From the NCBI RefSeq assembly GCF_003416895.1, contig NZ_QVIO01000007.1, forward strand, positions 124,001 to 188,000: a DNA stretch of 64,000 nucleotides. Reading direction: 5' to 3'. Origin of the DNA: Duganella sp. BJB476. GTDB taxonomy: Bacteria > Pseudomonadota > Gammaproteobacteria > Burkholderiales > Burkholderiaceae_D. The notes under the pieces are model-generated. The model was not told the origin of the DNA, searched no databases, and saw only the letters and a program-made list of their open reading frames with translations. This document shows positions 43,835-52,847 of the stretch, one piece after another (position 1 is the stretch's first letter; each line of letters starts with the position of its first letter). Position numbers and translations under genes: made by a program.

Positions 43835-44140
43835 TCAACGGAAATACAGCGTGCGGGTGAAGAAGGTATAGTCCGATTCCACCCACATCAGCAAGGCCAG
43901 CACCAGCAAACACAGCGGCGGCGCCAGCACCACGTAGATCAGCGCCGCGCGCTCCCAGCGCAAATGCATGAACACCGCCACGATCAGCCCGGCCTTAGCC
44001 ATCATCAGCAGCAGGATCAAGGTCCAGCGCAGATAGCTTTCGGCATGAAAGAAATCGACCAGATAGGAAAACGTGCTGAGCACGAACAGCAGCAGCCAGA
44101 CCTTCAGGTACAGACCGATCGGATGAGTGGCGGCTTCCAT
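43835..44140 (-). CDS. Cytochrome c oxidase subunit IV family protein
   Basis: A 101-aa protein with three helices: YLKVWLLLFVLSTFSYLVDFF, WTLILLLMMAKAGLIVAVFMHLRWER and YVVLAPPLCLLVLALLMWVES. The MHL-x-WE pattern after helix two is typical of prokaryotic COX4 (pfam 03626). The start was placed at ATG 44140 (MEAATHPIG), 8 nt after the stop of the subunit III gene; the frame is open further upstream without homology. Last gene of the second oxidase operon. Confidence 0.88.
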   Translation of the reverse strand: MEAATHPIGLYLKVWLLLFVLSTFSYLVDFFHAESYLRWTLILLLMMAKAGLIVAVFMHLRWERAALIYVVLAPPLCLLVLALLMWVESDYTFFTRTLYFR

Positions 44141-44148
44141 GGCAACTC

Positions 44149-44814
44149 CTACCAAAGATAAAACAGCGCAAAGATGAACACCCACACCAGGTCGACAAAG
44201 TGCCAGTACAAGCCGGCGATCTCGACGATGTCGTAATTGCCGCCGCGCTCGTAATGGCCGCGCCGCACCCGGCGCGCGACGATGCTCAGGTAGATCACGC
44301 CGGCCGTCACATGCAGGCCGTGGAAGCCGGTGATCATGAAGAAGCACGCGCCGAACTGGGCCGCGCCGTCCGGGTTAATCCATGGCCGCACGCCTTCCGC
44401 GATCAGCTTGCTCCATTCGAAGGCTTGCATGCTGACAAAGGTCGCGCCCAACGCCGCGGTCAGCAGCATCAGCGCCGCGCAGCGGGCGCGCTCGCGCCGG
44501 TAGGCGTAGTTAACCGCCATCGCCATCGTGCCGCTGCTGGTGATCAGGATGAAGGTCATGATGGCGATCAGTATCAGCGGCAGCTTGGCGCCGCCTATCG
44601 TCAGCGCAAACACTTCGCTGGGATTGGGCCAGGCCGCCGTGGCCGAGATGCGTACCGACATGTAGCCGGTGAGGAAACTGCCAAAGATGAAGGTGTCGCT
44701 GAGCAGGAAGATCCACATCATCGCCTTGCCCCACGGCACGCTGAAGGCGGCGCGGTCGCCCGACCAGTCCGCCACCATGCCTTGCCAGCCGGCCGTGTCG
44801 CTTGGTTTGCTCAT
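44149..44814 (-). CDS. Cytochrome c oxidase subunit III (second oxidase, downstream copy)
   Basis: A 221-aa haem-copper oxidase subunit III. The first helix after the soluble N-terminus is KAMMWIFLLSDTFIFGSFLTGYM, then LILIAIMTFILITSSGTMAMAV, LLTAALGATFVSMQAFEWSKLI, FFMITGFHGLHVTAGVIYLSIVA and GLYWHFVDLVWVFIFALFYLW. It is full length for the short subunit III type. It overlaps the upstream subunit III gene by 4 bp (ATGA). Two adjacent, different subunit III genes in one operon are notable. Confidence 0.95.
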   Translation of the reverse strand: MSKPSDTAGWQGMVADWSGDRAAFSVPWGKAMMWIFLLSDTFIFGSFLTGYMSVRISATAAWPNPSEVFALTIGGAKLPLILIAIMTFILITSSGTMAMAVNYAYRRERARCAALMLLTAALGATFVSMQAFEWSKLIAEGVRPWINPDGAAQFGACFFMITGFHGLHVTAGVIYLSIVARRVRRGHYERGGNYDIVEIAGLYWHFVDLVWVFIFALFYLW

Positions 44815-45404
44815 GGCCCGCCTCCGCAGATTTGATTCACCAGTGCCGGCGTCACGCCGAAGAGCAGGCCGAACATGGCCAGCCACAAGCCCAGCAGGAA
44901 ATGCCAGTAGCGCGCGCACAGCTGCAGCGTCACGCTATCACGCCCGAGGTCGCGGTGCGCCCAGGCGGCTACCACCAGTCCGCCGATCACATGCAGGCCG
45001 TGCAGGCCGGTGATCAGGTAAAAGAAACTGTTGGCTGGATTGGCGCCCAGCGTCAGATTGGCCGCCTCCATCTGCTGCCACGCCCACAGCTGCGACGCCA
45101 GGAAGGCCAGCGAGCAGATGCAGGCCATGGCGTATGCCGTCCGCAATCCCGCCACACCACGGCCGCGTGCGGCATGCCAGGCGCGTTGCCAGGCCACGCT
45201 AGCGGCGACCAACAATGCGGTACTCAGCCAAAGCTGCACGGGAACGAAGGGCAGCGGACGCCAATCCGGCGCCGCCATGCGCATCACGTAGGCGCTGCTG
45301 AACAGGAAGAACAGCATGCCGATCACGCCCATGAACACCCACAGGCCGGTGCGCCGCCTGAGCATGTCGGCGTGGTTGCTCACCAGGTAGAGGCTGGGAT
45401 TCAT
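44811..45404 (-). CDS. Cytochrome c oxidase subunit III-like protein (second oxidase, upstream copy)
   Basis: A 197-aa membrane protein. TGLWVFMGVIGMLFFLFSSAYVMRM aligns with helix III of subunit III. It continues with LAFLASQLWAWQQMEA, NSFFYLITGLHGLHVIGGLVVAAW and ARYWHFLLGLWLAMFGLLFGV. The GLHGLHV and YWHFL motifs are conserved, but it is shorter and more divergent than its neighbour at 44149. It overlaps both ctaD and the next subunit III gene by 4 bp, so the three are translationally coupled. Confidence 0.9.
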   Translation of the reverse strand: MNPSLYLVSNHADMLRRRTGLWVFMGVIGMLFFLFSSAYVMRMAAPDWRPLPFVPVQLWLSTALLVAASVAWQRAWHAARGRGVAGLRTAYAMACICSLAFLASQLWAWQQMEAANLTLGANPANSFFYLITGLHGLHVIGGLVVAAWAHRDLGRDSVTLQLCARYWHFLLGLWLAMFGLLFGVTPALVNQICGGGP

Positions 45405-47140
45405 GGCGTCTCCGGCACCGGGACCGGCCGGCTGTCCGTCTCATCAATCGGCGCCTGGTCCTGCGCCACATAGTCGCTGTCGCCATCCTGTTGGCCGTAC
45501 TCGTAGGCGCCGCGATACACCACCGGTGTTTGTTCGCCCCAGTTGCCGTGCACCGGCGGCGTCTGCGGCGTATGCCACTCCAGGCTGGCTGCGCGCCAGG
45601 GGTTGCCGCCCGCCTCGCGGCCACGGAAGGTACTCCACCACAAATTCAGCACGAACAGCAATTGCGATACACCGACAAACAAGGCGACGATGGTGATGAA
45701 CGCGTTCAGCGATTGCGCCGATTCGGGAATGAAGGCGTAGTGATCGTAAGCGTAGTAGCGCCTCGGCATGCCCAGCAAGCCCAGGTAGTGCATCGGGAAG
45801 AAAATCAAGTACGTGCCAACGAAGGTGATCCAGAAATGCACCCGCCCCAGCATCACGTCGCACATGCGCCCGCTCACCTTGGGGAACCAGTGATACAGCC
45901 CGCCAAACACCGCCAGCACCGGCGAAACTCCCATCACCATGTGAAAATGCGCAACGACGAAATAAGTGTTTGACAGCGGGATATCGACGCTGACATTCCC
46001 CAGGAACAGCCCGGTCAGTCCGCCGATGACGAAGGTGCTGATGAAGCCGACGGCAAACAGCATCGGCACCGTCAGGTGTATATCGCCGCGCCACAAGGTC
46101 AGCGTCCAGTTGTAGACCTTGAGCGCGGTCGGCACGGCGATGATCAGCGTGGTGGTGGCGAAGAAGAAACCGAAATACGGATGCATGCCGCTCACGTACA
46201 TATGGTGCGCCCACACGACAAAACTCAGCCCGCCGATCACCACGATGGCCCACACCATCATCTTGTAGCCGAAGATCTGCTTGCGCGCATGCACGCTGAT
46301 CAGGTCGGAAATAATGCCGAACGCCGGCAAGGCCACGATGTACACCTCCGGGTGGCCGAAGAACCAGAACAGGTGCTGGAACAACAGCGGGCTGCCGCCC
46401 TGGTGCGGCAAGTGCTGCCCCATCGACACCACGGCCGGCATGAAGAAACTTGTGCCCAGCGTTTTATCGAGCAGCATCATGACGCCGCTGACGAACAAGG
46501 CCGGGAACGCCAGCAGCGCCAGGATGGTGGCGGTAAAGATGCCCCACACCGTCAACGGCATGCGCATCAGCGTCATGCCCTGGGTGCGCGCCTGTAGCAC
46601 GGTGGTCACGTAGTTCAAGCCGCCCATGGTGGCGGCGGCGATGAACACCAGCAGCGACACCAGCATCACGATGATGCCCCATTCAGTGCCCGGTGTGCCG
46701 GGCAGTATCGCCTGCGGTGGATACAGGGTCCAGCCGGCGCCGGTCGGCCCGCCGGGCACGACAAAGCTGCCCGCCAGGATCAGTACCGCCAACAGGTAGA
46801 ACCAATAGCTGAGCATATTCAGGAAGGGAAACACCATGTCGCGCGCCCCCACCATCAGCGGGATCAGGTAGTTGCCGAAACCTCCCAGGAACAGCGCCGT
46901 CAGCAGATACACCACCATGATCATGCCGTGCATGGTCATGAACTGGTAGTAACGGCTGGCGTCGATGAAGGCGAACTTGCCGGGAAATCCCAGCTGCAAA
47001 CGCATCAGGTCCGACAGCACCAGCCCCACCAGCCCGATCACCAGCGCCGTGATGGTGTACTGGATCGCGATCACTTTATGGTCCTGGCTCCACACGTAGC
47101 GCGTCCAGAAGCTGTGAGGATGCTCGCCGCCGTAGCCCAT
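45401..47140 (-). CDS. ctaD: Cytochrome c oxidase subunit I (second oxidase)
   Basis: A 579-aa A1-type catalytic subunit, distinct from coxA. Low-spin haem His in TMHGMIMVVYLLTA and VVAHFHMVMGV. Active site: [18 protein letters not shown] and VWAHHMYVSG. D-channel Asp in VGARDMVFPFLNMLSYWF. The C-terminal extension ends in a Pro-rich acidic tail (DETDSRPVPVPETP). It lies 10 nt after ctaC and overlaps the subunit III-like gene by 4 bp. It lacks the His-rich N-terminus of coxA. Confidence 0.97.
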   Translation of the reverse strand: MGYGGEHPHSFWTRYVWSQDHKVIAIQYTITALVIGLVGLVLSDLMRLQLGFPGKFAFIDASRYYQFMTMHGMIMVVYLLTALFLGGFGNYLIPLMVGARDMVFPFLNMLSYWFYLLAVLILAGSFVVPGGPTGAGWTLYPPQAILPGTPGTEWGIIVMLVSLLVFIAAATMGGLNYVTTVLQARTQGMTLMRMPLTVWGIFTATILALLAFPALFVSGVMMLLDKTLGTSFFMPAVVSMGQHLPHQGGSPLLFQHLFWFFGHPEVYIVALPAFGIISDLISVHARKQIFGYKMMVWAIVVIGGLSFVVWAHHMYVSGMHPYFGFFFATTTLIIAVPTALKVYNWTLTLWRGDIHLTVPMLFAVGFISTFVIGGLTGLFLGNVSVDIPLSNTYFVVAHFHMVMGVSPVLAVFGGLYHWFPKVSGRMCDVMLGRVHFWITFVGTYLIFFPMHYLGLLGMPRRYYAYDHYAFIPESAQSLNAFITIVALFVGVSQLLFVLNLWWSTFRGREAGGNPWRAASLEWHTPQTPPVHGNWGEQTPVVYRGAYEYGQQDGDSDYVAQDQAPIDETDSRPVPVPETP

Positions 47141-47150
47141 GCCCGCCTCC

Positions 47151-48254
47151 CTATTTGATGGTCTTGATGTAATCGACCAGCTGCGTCACTTCGGTCGGAC
47201 TCAGCTGCTGCGCCGGCATGATGGGCTGATAGCCCTTGACGATGCGGGCGGCGGGATTGGTGATCGATTCGCGCAGATACACCTCGTCCACATGCACGGT
47301 GGCGCCGTCGTTCATGGTCTCGTTCTTGCCGAACAGCCCTTTCCACGTCGGCCCCACGCCGGCGTTGCCGTCGATGCTGTGGCAGGCCGCGCAGCCGCGC
47401 GACTGCGCCAGCAGGCGTCCCTGCTTGCCCGGCTCCGCACCGCCAGCCGCGACCGCCGTCATTGCAGCAAAGGTCGGCTGCGCCGCCAGCCAGGCGTCAT
47501 ACGCCGGCCCATCGTCCACCACGACATAGCTGCGCATATTGAAATGGCCGATGCCGCACAGCTGCGCGCACATCACCTCGAACCTGCCGACCCGCGACGG
47601 CGTGAACCAGAACGACGTCACCATGCCTGGCACCATATTCATCCGCGTGCGGAATTCCGGCACATAAAAATCATGCAGCACGTCCTGCGCACGCAGCAGC
47701 GCGCGCACCGGCCGGCCGACGGGGATATGCACCTCCTGCCCTTCAACCAGCAGATCGTCCTGCCCGCTTGGGTCGGCCGGATTCATGCCATAGGGATTGG
47801 CGTTGCTGATGAAGCGCATATCGGTGCTGCCCAGCTTGCCGTCCTTGCCCGGCAGGCGGTAATGCCATTGCCACTGCTGGCCCAGCACCTCGAACACCAT
47901 CGCGTCGCGCGGCGGATCGATCAGCTTGGCATACACCGACAAGCCCGGCGCCAGCAGCGCGGCGACGCCCACCGTGGTGGCGCCGACCAGCCACCACTCC
48001 AGCTTTGCGCTGCCGTGCGTGGCCGCCGCGCGCACGCCGTCCTGATGTCTGAACGTCACCAGCGCATACGCCACGAACAGGTTGATGACGACGAAGGCCA
48101 CGCCGGTGATGGCAAAGGTCAGCAGCAAGGCATCGTCCATCTGCTGCCAGTTGGAGGCGATGGGCGTGAGCCACCACGGACTCATATAATGAAATTCCAG
48201 GGCGCCAACTACGATCAATATCAGTATCAATGCTAACGCCATGGCGGCTTCCAA
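47151..48254 (-). CDS. ctaC: Cytochrome c oxidase subunit II with cytochrome c domain (second oxidase)
   Basis: A 367-aa protein: N-terminal hydrophobic segment (MALALILILIVVGALEF), two further helices (ALLLTFAITGVAFVVINLFVAYAL; WWLVGATTVGVAALLAPG), a cupredoxin with full CuA set (His194, Cys229, Cys233, His237, Met240 in MCAQLCGIGHFNM), and a cytochrome c with CAACH at 288-292 and a likely axial Met in YQPIMPAQQL. An internal ATG at codon 5 is an alternative start. It follows the small membrane gene at 48258 by 3 nt. Confidence 0.95.
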   Translation of the reverse strand: MEAAMALALILILIVVGALEFHYMSPWWLTPIASNWQQMDDALLLTFAITGVAFVVINLFVAYALVTFRHQDGVRAAATHGSAKLEWWLVGATTVGVAALLAPGLSVYAKLIDPPRDAMVFEVLGQQWQWHYRLPGKDGKLGSTDMRFISNANPYGMNPADPSGQDDLLVEGQEVHIPVGRPVRALLRAQDVLHDFYVPEFRTRMNMVPGMVTSFWFTPSRVGRFEVMCAQLCGIGHFNMRSYVVVDDGPAYDAWLAAQPTFAAMTAVAAGGAEPGKQGRLLAQSRGCAACHSIDGNAGVGPTWKGLFGKNETMNDGATVHVDEVYLRESITNPAARIVKGYQPIMPAQQLSPTEVTQLVDYIKTIK

Positions 48255-48257
48255 AAG

Positions 48258-48761
48258 CTAACGTGGCCTGCTCGGCCGTTCCAGCTTGAGATAAATGAAG
48301 GCTGCGGTCATCCCGAAGATGACGTGGGCGATGGCTGTCGGCCAGCCTCGCAGCGCTACGAACCATGTATAGACACCGGCCATGCCATAAAAGTTCAGCA
48401 CATAGAGCAGAAGTCCGAACACCGCGCCGGTCGCGAGCGCCAGGGCGACGCTGGAGTCAAGACGGAACGGTGCGATGATGGCGGCCAGCATGACGCCGAA
48501 CGCCACGCCCAGCGCGTAATGCACCAGCAATGCGGCGACCGTCACGCCCAGGCTGTAGCCGCTGGTTTGCAGCACGTCCCAGCTCATCACCAGTGCGGCG
48601 ATCATGTGGGTGGCCAACCAGGGATCGGCGGCGTTGGTGATGGCGGACCAGCTGAGTTCAAGCAACATCAACACGCCGCCGGCGCCGAAACCGGCGACCG
48701 CAGCGGCGGCCCAGTCCGGCAGGCGCGCCTGCCAACGATGCGATTGCAGATGCAGTTCCAT
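48258..48761 (-). CDS. Membrane protein of unknown function heading the second oxidase operon
   Basis: A 167-aa protein with about four helices: AAAAVAGFGAGGVLMLLELSW, SLGVTVAALLVHYALGVAFGVMLAAIIAP, ALALATGAVFGLLLYVLNFYGMA and AHVIFGMTAAFIYLKLERP. Not recognised as a named family; the pattern resembles small YagU/DUF1440-like proteins. GGGGAGGA precedes the ATG. Only 3 nt separate it from ctaC, so it is the likely first gene of the operon. Assembly or regulatory role unknown. Confidence 0.75.
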   Translation of the reverse strand: MELHLQSHRWQARLPDWAAAAVAGFGAGGVLMLLELSWSAITNAADPWLATHMIAALVMSWDVLQTSGYSLGVTVAALLVHYALGVAFGVMLAAIIAPFRLDSSVALALATGAVFGLLLYVLNFYGMAGVYTWFVALRGWPTAIAHVIFGMTAAFIYLKLERPSRPR

Positions 48762-48808
48762 GACGTCCTCCCCGAAAGATTTTTGGGAGATTCAGTCTAG
48801 GAGTTTTT

Positions 48809-49120
48809 TCAGGCCCTGTCAGCCCGCGCGCGATTGGAACGGATGGAGAAAGACAACAGTAAAGCCAGCGCGCCGGCGCCGGCCAGGCTCACGCATACGG
48901 TGCTGGCGGCCGCCAGCGCGGCCGGATTGCGCAGGCCCAGCAGGTCGGCGGCGAAGGCCAGCGACACGGTTGCGATCAGCTGAGCCGGATAGAGGAAGCG
49001 CAGTTGGCGGAAGGCGCGCGCGTCGCCGCGCCGCCAGTAGCGCAGCGCGATCGCGAACGCGGGTCCCCACAACACGCCGAGGAACACCAGCGCCGCGAAC
49101 ACGGCAATCAGGATGCGCAT
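48809..49120 (-). CDS. Small membrane protein of unknown function
   Basis: A 103-aa protein with about three helices: LIAVFAALVFLGVLWGPAFAIAL, LYPAQLIATVSLAFAADLLGL and ALAAASTVCVSLAGAGALALLLSF, ending in a basic tail (SIRSNRARADRA). It starts 4 nt after the rfaE2 stop on the same strand and so belongs to the pilU-like - rfaE2 transcript. No family recognised. Confidence 0.7.
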   Translation of the reverse strand: MRILIAVFAALVFLGVLWGPAFAIALRYWRRGDARAFRQLRFLYPAQLIATVSLAFAADLLGLRNPAALAAASTVCVSLAGAGALALLLSFSIRSNRARADRA

Positions 49121-49124
49121 GATA

Positions 49125-49607
49125 TCAAGAACGCTGGGCGCGCACCTTGGTCAGCAGCTTGGTGGTCGAGCGGTCGTGCTCGAAGTCGATGGCGATCGCC
49201 TGGCCACCGTAGGCCAGCACGGCCTTGCCTTCCGGGATGGCGTCCATCTGGTAATCGCCGCCCTTGGCGTAGATTTCCGGCCGCGCCTGCTGCACCACTT
49301 CCAACGCGGTGTCTTCGTCGAAGTCCACCACCAGGCTCACCGCTTCCAGCGCGGCCAGCACCGCCATGCGGTCTGCGCAGTTGTTGAGCGGACGGTCGTC
49401 GCCCTTGCCCAGGCGTTTGACGGAGGCGTCGGTATTGGCGGCCACCACCAGCGAGGCGCCCAGCGCGCGCGCCTGCGCCAGATAGGTCACGTGGCCGCGG
49501 TGCAGGATGTCGAACACGCCGTTGGTCAGCACCACCGGCTTGGGCAGTGCGGCGACGCGCGCGGCCAGTTGTTCACGGGTGCAGATCTTGGTTTCAAATT
49601 GAGGCAT
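49125..49607 (-). CDS. rfaE2: D-glycero-beta-D-manno-heptose 1-phosphate adenylyltransferase
   Basis: Makes ADP-D-glycero-beta-D-manno-heptose for lipopolysaccharide core. The 160-aa cytidylyltransferase-fold enzyme carries TNGVFDILHRGHVTYLAQAR with the HxGH nucleotide motif, VAANTDASVKRLGKG, RPLNNCADRMAVLAAL, YAKGGDYQMDAIPE and DRSTTKLL (ISTSKII-like). It corresponds to the C-terminal half of E. coli HldE; the kinase half would be a separate gene elsewhere. It lies 12 nt after the PilU-like gene. Confidence 0.95.
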   Translation of the reverse strand: MPQFETKICTREQLAARVAALPKPVVLTNGVFDILHRGHVTYLAQARALGASLVVAANTDASVKRLGKGDDRPLNNCADRMAVLAALEAVSLVVDFDEDTALEVVQQARPEIYAKGGDYQMDAIPEGKAVLAYGGQAIAIDFEHDRSTTKLLTKVRAQRS

Positions 49608-49619
49608 GAGGTTCTTCGG

Positions 49620-50804
49620 TTATTTGGGTTCTTCGTCTTCCGGCTCTTCGTCGATCTGCATGCTGAGCGAATCGGCGGTGGTCGGACTGTTGTCGCCCGG
49701 CTCCTTGCGGTCGCCGCGCAGCTTGATCTGCAAGCGCAGGCCGTTGGCCGAGTCGGCGTTGCGGATCGCCTCTTCGTAGGCGATATAGCCCTTATTATAA
49801 AGTTCGTACAGCGCCTGGTCGAAAGTGCACATGCCGAGCTCGCGCGACTTGTGCATGATTTCCTTGATCGCCTGGAAGTTCCCCTTGAAGATCATCTCGG
49901 CGATGGTCGGCGTGTTGAGCAGGATTTCAATCGCGGCCTTGCGTCCCTTGCCGTCCTCGGTGCGCACCAGGCGCTGCGACACGATGGCGCGCAAGTTGGA
50001 CGACAAATCCATCAGCAGTTGGTTGCGCCGCTCTTCCGGGAAGAAGTTGATGATGCGGTCCATGGTCTGGTTGGAGTTGTTCGCATGCAGCGTGCCCAGG
50101 CACAGGTGGCCGGTCTCGGCGAACGCGATCGCGTGCTCCATGGTCTCGGTGTCGCGGATCTCGCCGATCAGGATCACGTCCGGCGCCTGGCGCAGCGTGT
50201 TCTTCAGCGCGTTGTGCCACGACAGCGTATCGACGCCCACTTCGCGATGCGTGATCAGGCAGCCCTTGTTCTTGTGCACGTACTCGACCGGATCTTCCAC
50301 CGTGATGATGTGGCCGGCCGAATTGGCGTTGCGGTAGTCGATCATCGCCGCCAGCGTGGTCGACTTGCCGGAACCGGTGCCGCCCACCACCAGCACCAGG
50401 CCGCGCTTGGTCATGATGACTTCCTTCAGCACCTCGGGCAGGTCAAGCTTTTCGAAATTCGGGATTTCCGAGGCAATGGTCCGTATCACCATGGCCACGT
50501 TCTGCTGCTGCACGAAAACGTTGACGCGGAAACGGCACACGTCCGGCAAGGAGATCGCGAAGTTGCATTCCAGCTCGGCCTCGAACTCGCGCTTCTGCTT
50601 GTCGTTCATAATGGACAGCGCCAGCGCGCGGGTCACGCTGCCGGTCAGCTTCTGCTGGCTCAGGGGCTTCATCGCGCCCTGCGACTTCATGCTCGGCGGG
50701 AAATCTGCGGAAATGAACAAATCCGAACCGCCGGTGTGGTGCATCACCTTGAGCAGCTTGTGCAGATAGGCTTGCGCTTCTTCTGGACCAAATGTGGAGG
50801 ACAT
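49620..50804 (-). CDS. PilT/PilU-family twitching-motility ATPase (additional PilU-like copy)
   Basis: A 394-aa hexameric retraction ATPase. N-terminal PAS-like region GGSDLFISADFPPSMKSQG, Walker A GGTGSGKSTTLAAM, Asp box TVEDPVEYVH, Walker B VILIGEIRDTETMEHAI and His box ETGHLCLGTLHANNSNQTMDRI. Length, MNDKQKREFE and an acidic C-terminal extension (EEPEDEEPK) make it PilU-like. It is about as long as the pilU at 60116 and similar, so it is a third PilT-family gene in this window. It is divergent from oxyR and followed by rfaE2. Confidence 0.92.
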   Translation of the reverse strand: MSSTFGPEEAQAYLHKLLKVMHHTGGSDLFISADFPPSMKSQGAMKPLSQQKLTGSVTRALALSIMNDKQKREFEAELECNFAISLPDVCRFRVNVFVQQQNVAMVIRTIASEIPNFEKLDLPEVLKEVIMTKRGLVLVVGGTGSGKSTTLAAMIDYRNANSAGHIITVEDPVEYVHKNKGCLITHREVGVDTLSWHNALKNTLRQAPDVILIGEIRDTETMEHAIAFAETGHLCLGTLHANNSNQTMDRIINFFPEERRNQLLMDLSSNLRAIVSQRLVRTEDGKGRKAAIEILLNTPTIAEMIFKGNFQAIKEIMHKSRELGMCTFDQALYELYNKGYIAYEEAIRNADSANGLRLQIKLRGDRKEPGDNSPTTADSLSMQIDEEPEDEEPK

Positions 50805-50840
50805 GCTTGCCTTTCGATGGGTAGTACCAACATACGCTGC

Positions 50841-50866
50841 ATTATATCGACAGCATTCGCTACAAT
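50841..50866. promoter_or_regulatory. Candidate -10 elements of the divergent pilU-like / oxyR promoters
   Basis: On the minus strand a perfect TATAAT is read at 50841-50846, about 37 nt before the pilU-like start. On the plus strand TACAAT lies at 50861-50866, 50 nt before the oxyR start. Matching -35 boxes are poor, so each would need activation, which would fit OxyR control of the shared 111-bp region. Confidence 0.4.
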
Positions 50867-50915
50867 ACCTTTTCTAATTATTGCATCCCAGCATTGCCTG
50901 TGTTCAAATACATTT

Positions 50916-51851
50916 ATGACACTGACCGAACTGAAATATATCGTCGCCGTTGCAAGAGCGAAACACTTCGGACATGCGGCCGAGGCCTGTTACGTCGCGC
51001 AGCCGACGCTTTCGGTCGCCATCAAGAAACTGGAAGATGAACTGGGCGTGGTCCTGTTTGAACGGGGCGGCGCAGAGATCTCCGTCACCCCGCTGGGCGC
51101 GCAAATCGTCGCCCAGGCCGAGCGCGTGCTGGAACAGACCGCCGCCATCAAGGAACTCGCCAAGCAGAACAAGGACCCGCTGGCCGGCCCGCTGCGCCTG
51201 GGCGTGATCTACACCATCGGCCCCTACCTGCTGCCGCCGCTGGTCAAGGGCATGATAGCCAAAGTCCCGCAGATGCCGCTGATCTTGCAGGAAAACTTCA
51301 CCGTGCGCCTGATCGAGATGCTGCGCCAGGGTGAGCTGGACGCCGCCATCATGGCGCTGCCGCTGCCCGAGCACGGCATGGCGATGCAGGCGCTGTACGA
51401 CGAGCCGTTCGTGGTGGCGATGCCGTCCCAGCATCCTTGGGCCAAACGCCGCAGCATTCCCGCCGACGACCTGAAAACCGAAAACATGCTGCTGCTTGGC
51501 AACGGGCACTGCTTCCGCGATCAGGTACTGGAAGTATGTCCCGAAATGGCCCGCTTCTCCGCGCCGGGCAATGGCATGCAGCGTACCTTCGAGGGTTCGT
51601 CGCTGGAAACCATCCGTCACATGGTGGCCAGCGGCATCGGCCTGACCGTGCTGCCGCGCGCCTCGGTGCCGGACATGGACACCAAGGAAGGCATGTTGCA
51701 ATTCCGTCCCTTCGAAGGGCAGCAGCCGTCGCGCCGCGTGGTCATCGTGTGGCGTAAAAGCTTCACCCGCAAGGCCGCCATCGACGCCGTGTGCGAAGTG
51801 GTAGCCGCTTGCAACCTGCCTGGCATCACCACCCTCTGCGCCGACGATTGA
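50916..51851 (+). CDS. oxyR: OxyR, hydrogen-peroxide-sensing LysR regulator
   Basis: A 311-aa regulator activated by peroxide through an intramolecular disulfide. HTH: MTLTELKYIVAVARAKHFGH, then AAEACYVAQPTLSVAIKKLE. The redox pair is Cys199 and Cys208 in GNGHCFRDQVLEVC, at exactly the E. coli OxyR positions. The C-terminal domain continues SSLETIRHMVASGIGLTVLP. The true start is ATG 50916; the frame is open far upstream, but that stretch is only the antisense of the ATPase gene. It is followed by ubiA. Confidence 0.96.
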   Translation: MTLTELKYIVAVARAKHFGHAAEACYVAQPTLSVAIKKLEDELGVVLFERGGAEISVTPLGAQIVAQAERVLEQTAAIKELAKQNKDPLAGPLRLGVIYTIGPYLLPPLVKGMIAKVPQMPLILQENFTVRLIEMLRQGELDAAIMALPLPEHGMAMQALYDEPFVVAMPSQHPWAKRRSIPADDLKTENMLLLGNGHCFRDQVLEVCPEMARFSAPGNGMQRTFEGSSLETIRHMVASGIGLTVLPRASVPDMDTKEGMLQFRPFEGQQPSRRVVIVWRKSFTRKAAIDAVCEVVAACNLPGITTLCADD

Positions 51852-51908
51852 GCTGGCAGCGCCAGGATTTGCGATAATCCTGATCTTTCCCTACAAGCGG
51901 CACTATCC

Positions 51909-52763
51909 ATGAACAAGCTGGAGCTCTATTTTCGCCTGGTCAGGCTGGACAAACCCATCGGCACGTTGCTGCTGTTGTGGCCGACGCTGTGCGCGCTGTG
52001 GCTGGCATCCAACGGCAAGCCCAGCCTGACGCTGGTGCTGATCTTCTCGCTCGGCACACTGCTGATGCGCTCGGCCGGCTGCGCGATGAACGACTACGCC
52101 GACCAGGATATCGACAAGTTCGTCAAACGCACGGCGCAGCGCCCCATCACCAGCGGCCGCATCAGCGGCAAGGAAGCGCTGGCCATCGCTGGCACGCTGG
52201 CGGTGCTGTCGTTCTGCCTGATCCTGCCGCTGAACGCGCTGACCAAGCAGCTGTCGGTGGCGGCTGTCATCATCGCCGGCACCTACCCTTACTTCAAGCG
52301 CTTCTTCGCGATTCCGCAAGCCTATCTGGGCATCGCCTTCGGCTTCGGCATCCCGATGGCGTTTGCCGCGATCCAGAACACGGTGCCGATGGTGGCGTGG
52401 GTGCTGTTGCTCGGTAACGTGTTCTGGGCCGTGGCCTACGACACCGAGTACGCCATGGTCGACCGCGACGACGACCTGAAGATCGGCATCAAGACCTCGG
52501 CCATCACCTTCGGCCGCTACGACGTGGCGGCAGTGATGCTGTGCTACGCCGTGCACCTGGGTTTGCTGCTGGCCTGCGGCTGGCAGTTGGGCATGGGCGT
52601 CTGGTTCGCCGGTGGCGTGGCGGTGGCGGCGGGCATCGCCTGCTATCACTACACGCTGATCCGCGGCCGCGAGCGTGATGCCTGCTTCTACGCCTTCCGC
52701 CACAACAACTGGCTGGGTGCGGCGGTGTTCGCGGGCGTGGCGCTGGATTACGCGCTGCGCTAA
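51909..52763 (+). CDS. ubiA: 4-Hydroxybenzoate octaprenyltransferase
   Basis: Joins the polyprenyl tail to 4-hydroxybenzoate in ubiquinone synthesis. The 284-aa membrane enzyme has [21 protein letters not shown], the first Asp motif [36 protein letters not shown], and the second Asp motif [19 protein letters not shown]. These are canonical UbiA blocks, at the usual length. It lies 57 nt after oxyR. Confidence 0.96.
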   Translation: MNKLELYFRLVRLDKPIGTLLLLWPTLCALWLASNGKPSLTLVLIFSLGTLLMRSAGCAMNDYADQDIDKFVKRTAQRPITSGRISGKEALAIAGTLAVLSFCLILPLNALTKQLSVAAVIIAGTYPYFKRFFAIPQAYLGIAFGFGIPMAFAAIQNTVPMVAWVLLLGNVFWAVAYDTEYAMVDRDDDLKIGIKTSAITFGRYDVAAVMLCYAVHLGLLLACGWQLGMGVWFAGGVAVAAGIACYHYTLIRGRERDACFYAFRHNNWLGAAVFAGVALDYALR

Positions 52764-52847
52764 CGCGATTGAGACAGCGCAAGGCGGCGACGCCTGTGCT
52801 GCCTACAATGGCTATCCCCTGCCACCCAGACATTCGATGAGGTCATC

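Noticed and set aside
49113-50915. Possible long N-terminal extension of OxyR
   Set aside because: The frame is open for 600 codons upstream, but it is the antisense of the PilU-like ATPase and rfaE2. The OxyR homology starts exactly at ATG 50916.
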